Of a stretch of DNA of 18,693 bases, positions 6,863 to 13,953 are shown piece by piece. Source of the stretch: CAYFVR01 sp046541515. Lineage in GTDB: Bacteria; Desulfobacterota; Desulfobacteria; Desulfobacterales; Desulfococcaceae. The translations under genes were made by a program, and so were the position numbers. Each line of letters opens with the position of its first letter. Position 1 is the stretch's first letter. The DNA lies in contig JBKHDD010000091.1 of assembly GCA_046541515.1 (NCBI GenBank), positions 1 to 18,693 on the forward strand. Reading direction: 5' to 3'. Below the pieces are notes generated by a model. It was not told where the DNA came from, did no database searches, and saw nothing but the letters and a program-made list of their open reading frames with translations.

Positions 6863-8074
6863 ATGCGAACATCGATTGCCCTGGTGCCGACCGCCCTTCT
6901 CGCCGTCCTTTCCTTCCTTCCCGGTTTCTTTCCCCATTGGGTCCCGCCGGTCGAGGCGCGGAATCCTCCACGAACGATCCGAATCGCCGCCATCTGCGCC
7001 TTCGCCGGACCCCCGGCGCCCTCCAACGCGCTTTCGGTGGAGGGCGCCCGGTTGTGCGTCCTGGAAATCAACCGGGCGGGGGGCCTTTTGGGCCGACCGG
7101 TGGAACGGGTGGAGCTGGACAATCAAAGCACTCCCATTGGGTCCAAGGCGGGGCCGGAATGGAGTTCCCACGCGCTCCCCGCCGTCCGGGTCGCCCAGCG
7201 GGCGGACATTCCAATGGGCGCCCGCATCGCCACCAGCCCGGACGCGACCAAGGTGGGGGATTTTGTTTTTCGGGCCCGCTTCACCGACCGGTTTCAAGGC
7301 GAAGTCATGGCCCGGTTCGCCCGAAGCCGTTTTTTCCAACCCGCGGGCGCGGTCATCTTCGCCGACATCATCAGCGATCACAGCATGGCCCTTTCCGCCG
7401 AATTCCAGAAATGGTTCGAGGCGCTGGGCGGCGTCGTGCCCGCCCGGGTGGCCTGCCGCCGCAGCCAGGAAAGTTTTGACGGCACGGCGCGGAAGGCCCT
7501 GGCGGCGAAACCGGACCCGCTTTTTTTGCCCGGCCGCGACGGGGCCGCCCGGATTCTGGAGGCGGCGGGCCGGTTGGGGCTTTCGGCGACCCCGCCGGGG
7601 GGCGACGGCTGGGGGACGCCCTACTTCCTGGAAAAAGGCGGAAATCGGCTCCCCGAGGGCTTTTATTGGGTACACTGGGCGCCGGGGATGGATACGCCGG
7701 CGTCTCGGGCTTTTCTCGCCAAATGCCGTCCCCGGGGGGACCGGGTTTATCCCTCCCACGCCCCGGCCCACGCCCCGGCCCACGCCCCGGCCCACGCCCC
7801 GGCCCACGACGCGGTATCCATGCTCGCGGACGCCTTCCGCCGGGCCGGGAGCGACCACCCCCAGCGGGTTCGAAAGGCTTTGGCCGCCACCTGGAAATTT
7901 CCGACGGCGTCGGGCTCCATCACCTTCGACCGGAACGGCGATCCGGACGGCAAAACCGCCGGCATCCTCAAACGCGAGGGCGGACGATGGCGGCCGTTCC
8001 GCGCCCTGGGACCCGACGGCGCGCCGCTCCGCCATCCGGGAACTTCGGCGAACATGGGCGAAACCATCCAATGA
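6863..8074 (+). CDS. Secreted Liv-family substrate-binding protein (sensor-associated)
   Basis: A 403-residue periplasmic binding protein of the branched-chain amino acid (LivJ/LivK, Peripla_BP_6) type. It has a signal peptide (basic MRTS, hydrophobic 5-22, likely cleavage near VEA/R at 32-33). Family landmarks are ALSVEGARLCVLEINRAGG (about 56-74), GRPVERVELDNQS, VFRARFTDRFQGEVMARFA (about 135-153), FFQPAGAVIFADIISDHS (about 157-174) and GGDGW (246-250). The ATG at 6863 is chosen for its GGGAG seven bases upstream and the signal peptide. Its stop overlaps the kinase start (ATGA). No permease or ATPase genes adjoin it, so a ligand-presenting role for the kinase is more likely than transport. 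Two oddities are seen: a fourfold APAH repeat at 300-315, and what looks like a missing stretch of about 20 residues between GSKAG and WSSHALP, judged from memory of the family. Confidence 0.85.
   Translation: MRTSIALVPTALLAVLSFLPGFFPHWVPPVEARNPPRTIRIAAICAFAGPPAPSNALSVEGARLCVLEINRAGGLLGRPVERVELDNQSTPIGSKAGPEWSSHALPAVRVAQRADIPMGARIATSPDATKVGDFVFRARFTDRFQGEVMARFARSRFFQPAGAVIFADIISDHSMALSAEFQKWFEALGGVVPARVACRRSQESFDGTARKALAAKPDPLFLPGRDGAARILEAAGRLGLSATPPGGDGWGTPYFLEKGGNRLPEGFYWVHWAPGMDTPASRAFLAKCRPRGDRVYPSHAPAHAPAHAPAHAPAHDAVSMLADAFRRAGSDHPQRVRKALAATWKFPTASGSITFDRNGDPDGKTAGILKREGGRWRPFRALGPDGAPLRHPGTSANMGETIQ
7760..7807 (+). repeat. Four 12-bp tandem repeats (APAH) inside the binding protein gene
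   Basis: Four perfect head-to-tail copies of GCCCCGGCCCAC, each encoding Ala-Pro-Ala-His (residues 300-315), bounded by Ser-His before and Asp-Ala-Val after. The unit is a multiple of three, so gains and losses keep the frame. Confidence 0.95.
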
Positions 8075-10179
8075 AATCCAAACGGCTCCGGATCAAGATC
8101 AACGTCTCCATCCTCTTGGCCTGCGGCATGGTGGCGATCCTTTTCGTCGCGTTGTTTTTCCCTTTCGAGGCCCGGCGGCGCGAAAACCGGCTGGAGGAGA
8201 TTCGGTTTTTTCTGGAGGCGGTCTATCAGCAGCGGCGGGAGGATCTCGCCAACGAAATTTTCGCCGAACAAAAGGCCGCGCTGGCCGACTCCCTCCGGCA
8301 GATCCGGGAGATTCGGGACATCGAAGGGCTGACCGTGTTCGACCTGGGGGGCCGTCCCATGCTCAGCACCGCCGACCGACCGCCAAAGCCCCTGCCCCCG
8401 GAGGACCGGACGACCCTGGACGCCGGCGCCCGCTTTTTCCGCCGGCCGGGAGGCGAGCGGTCTTTCGCCGTCTACGAAACCGGCATTTGGGTCATCGGCG
8501 AACGGGTGGGCTATCTCCGCATGATCTACGACCTGACCCGCCTGGAACGGGAGTCGTCCCTGACGCTGACGCTGTTTCTGGCGCTGCTGGCCCTGACGGT
8601 CATCGTGCTGGCGGCGATGCTGAATCTGCTTCTGACCCGATCGGTGCTGCGGCCGGTTTCGGTGCTCCGGGACGCCATGCGTCGGGTGCAATCGGGTCGC
8701 CTGGGCGAAACGGTGCCCCTGGAAAACGCGGACGAAATCGGGGAAATGGCCGCCGCCTTCAACGAAATGTCCATACGGCTGCAACAGCAGCGCCAAGAGC
8801 TGCTGGCATCCATCCGGGACCGGGACAAATATTTCGATCGGCTGGAAAAAAGCAACCTGGAGCTGGAGGCCCTGAACGCCGGACTGGAAGGACTGGTGGA
8901 GGAGCGGACCCAGCGACTGCGGCAGCGAAACGAACGGCTGCGGCAGGAAATCCGGGAGCGCCGCCGGGCCGACCAGGAGCGGAAGCGGCTGGAAGAGCGG
9001 CTTAACCGCTCTCGCAAAATGGAGGCCCTGGGTCTGCTGGCCGGCGGCGTGGCCCACGATCTCAACAACGTGCTGTCGGGCATCGTCAGCTATCCAGACC
9101 TGATTCTGGCCGACCTACAGCCGGACAGCCCCCTCAACAAATCGGTCAACGCCATCCGGGAATCCGGCCAGAAGGCGGCGGCCATCGTCCAGGACCTGCT
9201 CACGTTGGCCCGGCGGGGCGTCACCCAGACCCAGGTCCTTCATCTGAACGAGGACGTGATCCGAGATTGCATGACCTCCCCGGAGATGGCCGCCCTCCGC
9301 GCCGATTATCCGGACATCTGGTTCGAGACCCGGCTGACCGACGGATTGCTCCACATTCGCGGCTCGGCGGTCCACCTGAAAAAGACCGTGATGAATCTGG
9401 TGGTCAATGCCGCCGAGGCCCAGCCGGAGGGCGGCACCATCGTCATCGCCACCGAAAACCGGTACGTGGACCGCCCCATCCAGGGATACGATCAGGTGAC
9501 CGAGGGGGATTACGTGCTGCTTCGGGTGGAAGACCAGGGGGTGGGCATCGCCCCCGAGGACCTGGAGCGGATTTTCGAGCCGTTCTACACCAAAAAGGTG
9601 ATGGGCCGCAGCGGCACCGGGCTGGGGATGGCGGTGGTCTGGGGCGCGGTGCAGGACCATCGGGGCTACATCAACGTCCGCAGCGTGCCCGGCGAGGGCA
9701 GCGCCTTCGAACTCTATTTTCCGGTGACCCGGGAAGCCCGCGCCGAGGCGCCGGCGCCGCCCCGCCTGGAGGGACTGCTGGGCAACGGACAAAAGGTGCT
9801 GGTGGTGGACGACGTGCCCGAACAGCTGGACATCGCCGCCCGCATGCTGACCCGGCTGGGCTACGCCGTGGAAACGGCGGAAAGCGGGGAAGGAGCGGTC
9901 CAGCGGCTGGCGGAGGGCGCGATGGACATCCTGGTGCTGGACATGATCATGGAGCCGGGCATCGACGGGCTGGAAACCTATCGCCGCATCTCGGACATCC
10001 GCCCCGGCCAGCCCGCCGTCATCGCCAGCGGTTTCGCGGAAAGCGACCGGGTCCGCGAGGCTCAAAAGCTGGGCGCGGGCCCCTACCTCCGCAAACCCTA
10101 CACCTTGGAACGGCTCGGCCACGCGCTCCGGGACGCCCTGGCCCGCGCCGAACGACGCCGGCGGAGCGCGGCGGGATGA
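8071..10179 (+). CDS. Hybrid sensor histidine kinase with HAMP and C-terminal receiver
   Basis: Membrane sensor of 702 residues. TM1 (about 13-31) and TM2 (about 164-188) enclose a periplasmic domain of about 130 residues with no recognised motif, possibly a small helical or PAS-like sensor. A HAMP domain (about 188-241) and a long charged coiled coil (about 240-315) follow. The HisKA domain has phosphoacceptor H329 in GGVAHDLNN. The HATPase has an N box (N446), DQGVGI (488-493), EPFYTKK (503-509) and GTGLGM (515-520). The receiver (573-690) has D580/D581, phosphoacceptor D624, S653 and K675. All key residues are intact. The ATG overlaps the stop of the binding-protein gene (ATGA), which implies translational coupling and a joint function. 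There is no DNA-binding output domain and no response regulator or Hpt gene nearby, so the downstream partner is unknown. Start and family are secure; the ligand is not known. Confidence 0.93.
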   Translation: MKSKRLRIKINVSILLACGMVAILFVALFFPFEARRRENRLEEIRFFLEAVYQQRREDLANEIFAEQKAALADSLRQIREIRDIEGLTVFDLGGRPMLSTADRPPKPLPPEDRTTLDAGARFFRRPGGERSFAVYETGIWVIGERVGYLRMIYDLTRLERESSLTLTLFLALLALTVIVLAAMLNLLLTRSVLRPVSVLRDAMRRVQSGRLGETVPLENADEIGEMAAAFNEMSIRLQQQRQELLASIRDRDKYFDRLEKSNLELEALNAGLEGLVEERTQRLRQRNERLRQEIRERRRADQERKRLEERLNRSRKMEALGLLAGGVAHDLNNVLSGIVSYPDLILADLQPDSPLNKSVNAIRESGQKAAAIVQDLLTLARRGVTQTQVLHLNEDVIRDCMTSPEMAALRADYPDIWFETRLTDGLLHIRGSAVHLKKTVMNLVVNAAEAQPEGGTIVIATENRYVDRPIQGYDQVTEGDYVLLRVEDQGVGIAPEDLERIFEPFYTKKVMGRSGTGLGMAVVWGAVQDHRGYINVRSVPGEGSAFELYFPVTREARAEAPAPPRLEGLLGNGQKVLVVDDVPEQLDIAARMLTRLGYAVETAESGEGAVQRLAEGAMDILVLDMIMEPGIDGLETYRRISDIRPGQPAVIASGFAESDRVREAQKLGAGPYLRKPYTLERLGHALRDALARAERRRRSAAG

Positions 10180-10434
10180 AGCAGGCGGCGTCGGCGACCG
10201 CGCCGAACCGCCAAGGCTTTCGTCGAAAAAACGCAAGATTCCCCCGCCAGACGCCTTCAAGCCGCCCTCTCCCCGGAAATCCCTCGGAATCCCTTTCCAT
10301 TCAATTCAATCCCAAGCGCCAACCCGTTCACCTATAGTTCCAACCATCCGTTTTTATTTTGTCAAACAGCGAAAGACCATCCTTCGATCCGCCCTCCAAA
10401 TCCATTGAACCGAAAAAAAAATTCTGCTCGCCCG

Positions 10435-10463
10435 TTGACAAACATCAGTCACATCGATTAAAT
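10435..10463 (+). promoter_or_regulatory. Sigma-70 promoter of the GntR-liv unit
   Basis: A perfect TTGACA (10435-10440), a 17-base spacer and TTAAAT (10458-10463). The operator-like TCCGACCATT begins one base after the -10 box, so a bound repressor would cover the start region. The leader to the start codon at 10679 would be about 210 bases. Confidence 0.65.
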
Positions 10464-10464
10464 A

Positions 10465-10474
10465 TCCGACCATT
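10465..10474 (+). promoter_or_regulatory. Upstream operator half-site TCCGACCATT
   Basis: Exact copy of the left arm of the palindrome at 10591-10617, placed just after the -10 box. It is 126 bp from that arm, close to twelve helical turns, so both sites would face the same side of the DNA. Confidence 0.5.
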
Positions 10475-10590
10475 ATGCAAAGCGTTGACAATTTACGGGG
10501 AATCGACCAGTCCAAAAGCGACTTTTTACACATTCTGCGTCGGATTTTGATTGGAGACACAGACTCAACTCTCGAATCCGCCTTGAACAA

Positions 10591-10620
10591 TCCGACCATT
10601 AGGACCGAATGGTCGGACAA
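10591..10620 (+). promoter_or_regulatory. FadR/GntR-type operator palindrome
   Basis: A perfect 10-bp inverted repeat TCCGACCATT (10591-10600) / AATGGTCGGA (10608-10617) with a seven-base spacer. Its right half, TGGTCGGACAA (10610-10620), fits the GT-N3-AC core known for FadR-subfamily operators. It lies 59 bp before the start codon of the adjacent FadR-type gene, which suggests autoregulation. Confidence 0.6.
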
Positions 10621-10678
10621 TTTCCGATTCACGCCCAAGAAGGCGCGTCATTCGGTCCGCATGCGAGGAACCAGAACC

Positions 10679-11509
10679 ATGGAAAACGGCACCCTGTTCA
10701 CGCCGGCCCGGGTGGGCCGCGCAAGCGAAGATGTCGCCCTTCAGATCGAAGCGGCGATTTTGTCCGGTGAAATCCGCCCCGGGGAACGCCTGCCCAGCGA
10801 GCGAGAGCTTCAGGGCCATTTTCAAACCGGGCGGGGCGTGATTCGGGAAGCCCTGGGCGCGCTGAAACAAAAGGGAATCATCGAGGTCCGCAAAGGCGCC
10901 AAGGGCGGCGCCTTCGTGCGCCAGGTGGAGGTAACCTTTGCCAGCGAATCCCTTGCCCTGTTCCTGGCCCAACGTCAGGTCCCCTCTGAAAATCTCATCG
11001 AGTTCCGGGAAACCATCGACCACACCATCACGTTGCTGGCCATCGCCCGGGGAAGCCGGGAAGAAAAGCAACGGCTGGTCCATCAGACCCGGCAACTGTA
11101 CGAGGCCTTTCAACGGTCGGAACTCGACGAGGATGTCCTCATCGAAAAAGATCGGGCGCTCAATCTCCAATTCGCCAAAATGGCCAAAAATCCCATCTTC
11201 GAATGGATCATGACGGCCATTCAGCTCGGCTTTTCCTCTCTGGACCACGCGCTGTACGAAACGCCGGAGTATCGGGAAAAAACCCTCTCCAACTGGGTGG
11301 AAACGGCGGAGGACATCGCCGCGGAGGAGCCCATGAAAGCCCTTTCCTCCATCGGCAGCCACTACATCATGCTGCGAAGCTGCATTCGCGAGCGGACCGA
11401 GCGGATCGATCGGATCGATCGGACCGATCGGACCGATCGGGGCTCCACCGAGTTTCTATCCGGCGCGTTGAAGCAAACCTTCGCCGGCTCCAACGGCGAC
11501 GCCAAATAA
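10679..11509 (+). CDS. FadR-subfamily GntR transcriptional regulator
   Basis: A 276-residue DNA-binding regulator. The N-terminal winged helix-turn-helix (about 14-80) carries the GntR signature: GEIRPGERLPSERELQ, then GRGVIREALGALKQKGIIEV and the wing RKGAKGGAFVRQ. The C-terminal all-helical FCD domain (about 100-235) is the ligand-binding part. Its usual metal ligands look incomplete: the FH histidine position reads N162 and only H228 of the late histidines is obvious. The ATG at 10679 has GAGGAA eight bases upstream; an ATG at 10661 is possible but less well placed. The last 40 residues follow a 9-bp tandem repeat (Arg-Thr/Ile-Asp) and look disordered. The gene is 33 bp before livG in the same direction and has operator-like sites upstream, so it probably controls the liv unit and itself. 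The effector is probably a product of the pathway; identity unknown. Confidence 0.92.
   Translation: MENGTLFTPARVGRASEDVALQIEAAILSGEIRPGERLPSERELQGHFQTGRGVIREALGALKQKGIIEVRKGAKGGAFVRQVEVTFASESLALFLAQRQVPSENLIEFRETIDHTITLLAIARGSREEKQRLVHQTRQLYEAFQRSELDEDVLIEKDRALNLQFAKMAKNPIFEWIMTAIQLGFSSLDHALYETPEYREKTLSNWVETAEDIAAEEPMKALSSIGSHYIMLRSCIRERTERIDRIDRTDRTDRGSTEFLSGALKQTFAGSNGDAK
11393..11437 (+). repeat. Five 9-bp tandem repeats near the 3' end of the GntR gene
   Basis: Units CGGACCGAG, CGGATCGAT, CGGATCGAT, CGGACCGAT and CGGACCGAT encode Arg-(Thr/Ile)-(Glu/Asp) five times (residues 239-253), just after the FCD domain. The unit length keeps the frame open whatever the copy number. Confidence 0.95.
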
Positions 11510-11542
11510 ATACCGCACCGCACCTCCGAAAAGGGAGACCCC

Positions 11543-12265
11543 ATGCTCAAGGCGGAACATCTCACCAAAAAATTCGGCGAACTGGTCGCGGTCAACGACC
11601 TGGACTTCCATGTGAGGCCGGGACAAATTTTCGGCATCGCCGGTCCCAACGGCGCCGGAAAATCGACCGTCTTCAATCTGATTACCGGAAATTTCGACTA
11701 CGAAGGAACCATCCGGTTCGACGGCCGCGACATCTCGGGCCTGCCGCCCCACAAGATCGCCCGAATGGGCATCGCCCGGACTTTCCAGACGCCCCAGACC
11801 TTTCCCAGCCTCACGGTGGAAAAGAGCATCGCCGTGGGCTCCCGCTTCGGCAGCGGAAAGGGATTTGACCTGGGCCACGTCAACGCCATCATCCGGTTCA
11901 TGGCGCTGGGGGACGACCGCAAGCGCCGAACGGCCGAATTGAACCTGTTGGGAAAAAAGAAGCTCATGATCGCCGCCGCCCTGGCCAGCCGGCCCCGACT
12001 GCTGCTGCTGGACGAACCCATGGCCGGGTCCAACGCCTCGGAAATCCGGGAGCTGATGGGCCTGATCCGGCGGATCAATCAAGAAATGGGCGTCTCGATC
12101 CTCATCATCGAGCACTTCATGAAGGTGCTGACGGAACTCACCGATCACCTGCTGATCATCGAAACCGGGCGGGCCATTTGCGAGGGCGATCCCGAAACGG
12201 TGACCCGCCACCCCGACGTGATCGAAACCTATTTGGGGGGAGGCGCTTGTGCTGCGTGTGGATGA
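11543..12265 (+). CDS. livG: Liv-type ABC transporter ATP-binding protein LivG
   Basis: One of two ATPases powering a branched-chain amino acid-type (HAAT) importer at the inner membrane. The 240-residue protein has Walker A GPNGAGKST (34-42), a Q-loop in RTFQTPQTF (Q82), Walker B LLLLDEP (154-159, D157, E158) and the switch histidine H191 in IIEH. The signature motif is unusual: instead of LSGGQ or the LAYGQ of classical LivG it reads LNLLGKKKLMIA (about 133-144). It resembles a LivG subgroup with an L-T-L-A-type signature, so the composite ATP site may be asymmetric rather than dead. The start ATG has AAGGGAGA just upstream. The 3' end overlaps livF by 17 bp, which indicates coupling. The C-terminus ends in Cys-Ala-Ala-Cys-Gly. 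The substrate may be other than Leu/Ile/Val. Confidence 0.93.
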   Translation: MLKAEHLTKKFGELVAVNDLDFHVRPGQIFGIAGPNGAGKSTVFNLITGNFDYEGTIRFDGRDISGLPPHKIARMGIARTFQTPQTFPSLTVEKSIAVGSRFGSGKGFDLGHVNAIIRFMALGDDRKRRTAELNLLGKKKLMIAAALASRPRLLLLDEPMAGSNASEIRELMGLIRRINQEMGVSILIIEHFMKVLTELTDHLLIIETGRAICEGDPETVTRHPDVIETYLGGGACAACG

Positions 12266-12953
12266 TCTGAACGCCTACTACGGCCAGCTCCACGTGCTGA
12301 AGAACGTCTCGGTGTGGGTGGGCGAGGGCGAGGTGGTGGTCATGCTGGGCCCCAACGGACACGGAAAGAGCACCCTGCTCAAATCCATCTGCGGACTGGT
12401 GGAACGGGTGGAGGGCCGGGTGGAATACAACGGCGAGGCCATCGCGGGAATCCCGGCGGAACGGCTGGTCAACCAGGGGTTGGTCTACATCGCGGAAAAC
12501 CGGGAGCTGTTTCCGCTGATGACCATCCAGGAGAACCTCAAGCTGGGCGCATACTCCCGGAGGGCCCGCCGCCACGAAAAAGAAAACATGGCCATGGTCT
12601 TCGATCTCTTCCCCCGCCTTGCGGAGCGGCGAAACCAGGTCGCCGAAACCCTCAGCGGCGGGGAGGCGCGGATGCTGGCCATCGCGCGCGGGCTGATGAG
12701 CCACGCCGATTTTCTCTGCATCGACGAGCCCTCCATCGGTCTTCAACCCAGTCTCCGGATCGAGGTTTTCAACATCATCGAGGCCATCCACCGGCAGGGA
12801 AAATCCATTTTCCTGGTGGAGCAAAACATTCCCCAGGTCATGGACCTGGCGGAGCGGATTTACCTGCTGGAGCAGGGGCACATCACTTTCGAAGGAGATC
12901 GGGAGGCGGCAGCGAAGAACACCGATCTCCGGGAAATCTTTCTGGGCATGTGA
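12249..12953 (+). CDS. livF: Liv-type ABC transporter ATP-binding protein LivF
   Basis: Second ATPase of the importer, 234 residues. Walker A is GPNGHGKST (34-42), with His in place of the common Ala, a variant known in some LivF proteins. It also has YIAENRELFP (80-89), signature LSGGE (135-139), Walker B FLCIDEP (155-161) and LVEQN in place of the H-loop, which is normal for LivF. It starts with GTG at 12249, inside the end of livG, behind a GGGGGGAGG ribosome site about five bases upstream, so it is probably translated by coupling to livG. A 117-bp gap with a strong hairpin separates it from livH. The gene order here is G-F-H-M-K, not the E. coli K-H-M-G-F. Confidence 0.94.
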   Translation: MLRVDDLNAYYGQLHVLKNVSVWVGEGEVVVMLGPNGHGKSTLLKSICGLVERVEGRVEYNGEAIAGIPAERLVNQGLVYIAENRELFPLMTIQENLKLGAYSRRARRHEKENMAMVFDLFPRLAERRNQVAETLSGGEARMLAIARGLMSHADFLCIDEPSIGLQPSLRIEVFNIIEAIHRQGKSIFLVEQNIPQVMDLAERIYLLEQGHITFEGDREAAAKNTDLREIFLGM

Positions 12954-12981
12954 CGCGCGCGAGGTCCCCGGGCTTTTGGGG

Positions 12982-13033
12982 CTCCATCCGCCCGATCGCG
13001 CCCTTCGACGGGCGGCGACGGGCGGCGATGGAG
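12982..13033 (+). other. Hairpin in the livF-livH gap
   Basis: CTCCATC-CGCCCG (12982-12994) pairs with CGGGCG-gc-GATGGAG (13019-13033): 13 base pairs with a two-base bulge, and further GC pairing possible in the loop. There is no T tract, so it is more likely an mRNA processing or stability element than a terminator. Confidence 0.55.
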
Positions 13034-13070
13034 GGGGCCGGGCCGCCGCGGGAAACGGAAACCATCCATT

Positions 13071-13949
13071 ATGATGTTCGTGGAATTCATCGACGTATTG
13101 ATCAGCGGCCTGACCAACGGATCGGTCTACGCGCTGATGGCGGTGGGCCTCACCCTGATCTACGGGGTCTCCAAGGCCTTCAACTTCGCCTACGGCTCCT
13201 TTTACAGCATGGGCGGCTACATCGCCTGGGTGCTGCTGACGCCGCTGGCCATCCGGGGCGGCTACTTCGCCGTCTTTCTGCTGGCGGTTCCCCTGCTCCT
13301 GGTCATCGGCTTCGCCGCCGAAAAGGCGATCATCGCGCCGCTGCGGGCCCGGGACGACTGGGAGATCAAGGTAATGATGCTCACCCTGGGGCTGGCCCTG
13401 TTCCTGGACAGCGGCTACCAGGTGGTCTTCGGCCCGCGCATGAAATCCCTTCCGCCCATCGTGGACGGCGTCTTCGAGGCGGGGGATATTTTCGTCACCC
13501 GGCAGGACATGGGCATCTTCGTTCTTTCCGTCGTCGGGATGCTGGTCTTTCGCTGGATGCTCAACAACACCCGGACGGGCATGGCGGTCCGGGCCGTGGC
13601 CCAGAATCCCGAAGGCGCCCGCATCGTGGGCATTCCCAAGGACACGGTCTTCGCCGCCACCTTCGCCATTTCCACCGTCATGGTGGGAATGGGCGGCATT
13701 CTGCTGACCCAGAAATATTTCGTCTCTCCCACCGGGGGCTGGGACATTCTGGTGAAATCCTGGGTCATCACCGCCTTCGGCGGCATGGGCTCCATCCGGG
13801 GGGCGCTGTACGCGGCCTTCATCCTCGGCCTGATGGAAGCCTTCGTGGGCTATATTTTCGGCATGAGCTGGGTCATGTTCGCCATGTTCGGCCTGTTGCT
13901 GACCACGCTGACCATCCGGCCCCAGGGGCTTTTGGGGAAATGGGGATAG
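13071..13949 (+). CDS. livH: Liv-type ABC transporter permease LivH
   Basis: Inner-membrane channel subunit of the importer, 292 residues, with about eight hydrophobic segments. It opens with the family pattern LISGLTNGSVYALMAVGLTLIYGVSKAFNFAYGS-type sequence (about 10-43). The cytoplasmic coupling loop that contacts the ATPase is TGMAVRAVAQNPEGARIVGI (about 169-188). A late FGGMGSIRGALYAAFILGL segment (about 238-256) is typical of LivH. The start is ATG at 13071, followed at once by a second ATG at 13074; the ribosome site is weak (GGAAAC about 9-14 bases upstream). livM begins four bases after its stop. Confidence 0.93.
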   Translation: MMFVEFIDVLISGLTNGSVYALMAVGLTLIYGVSKAFNFAYGSFYSMGGYIAWVLLTPLAIRGGYFAVFLLAVPLLLVIGFAAEKAIIAPLRARDDWEIKVMMLTLGLALFLDSGYQVVFGPRMKSLPPIVDGVFEAGDIFVTRQDMGIFVLSVVGMLVFRWMLNNTRTGMAVRAVAQNPEGARIVGIPKDTVFAATFAISTVMVGMGGILLTQKYFVSPTGGWDILVKSWVITAFGGMGSIRGALYAAFILGLMEAFVGYIFGMSWVMFAMFGLLLTTLTIRPQGLLGKWG

Positions 13950-13953
13950 GATC

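Larger units (their letters stand above)
10180..10678. other. Intergenic regulatory region, 499 bp, AT-richer
   Basis: Noncoding stretch between the kinase and the GntR regulator; from about 10260 on it is clearly richer in A/T than the genes around it. It contains a promoter at 10435-10463 and the operator-like sites at 10465-10474 and 10591-10620. A second TTGACA (10485-10490) has no good -10 box. Weaker half-site lookalikes (CCAACCAT at 10340-10347, AGACCATCC near 10375) are also present. No clear terminator for the kinase gene was seen. An in-frame extension of the regulator to 10475 is not believed coding. Confidence 0.65.

Noticed and set aside
7760..7807. Possible CRISPR-like or mobile-element repeat
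   Set aside because: The 12-bp units are directly adjacent without spacers and lie in frame inside a gene; this is a coding minisatellite.
10485..10513. Second promoter using TTGACA at 10485
   Set aside because: The sequence 16-18 bases downstream has no acceptable -10 box.
10475..10678. N-terminal extension of the GntR regulator by 68 residues
   Set aside because: The stretch contains an operator palindrome lying downstream of a good promoter, is AT-richer than coding DNA here, and the ATG at 10679 has its own ribosome site and begins at the usual family position.
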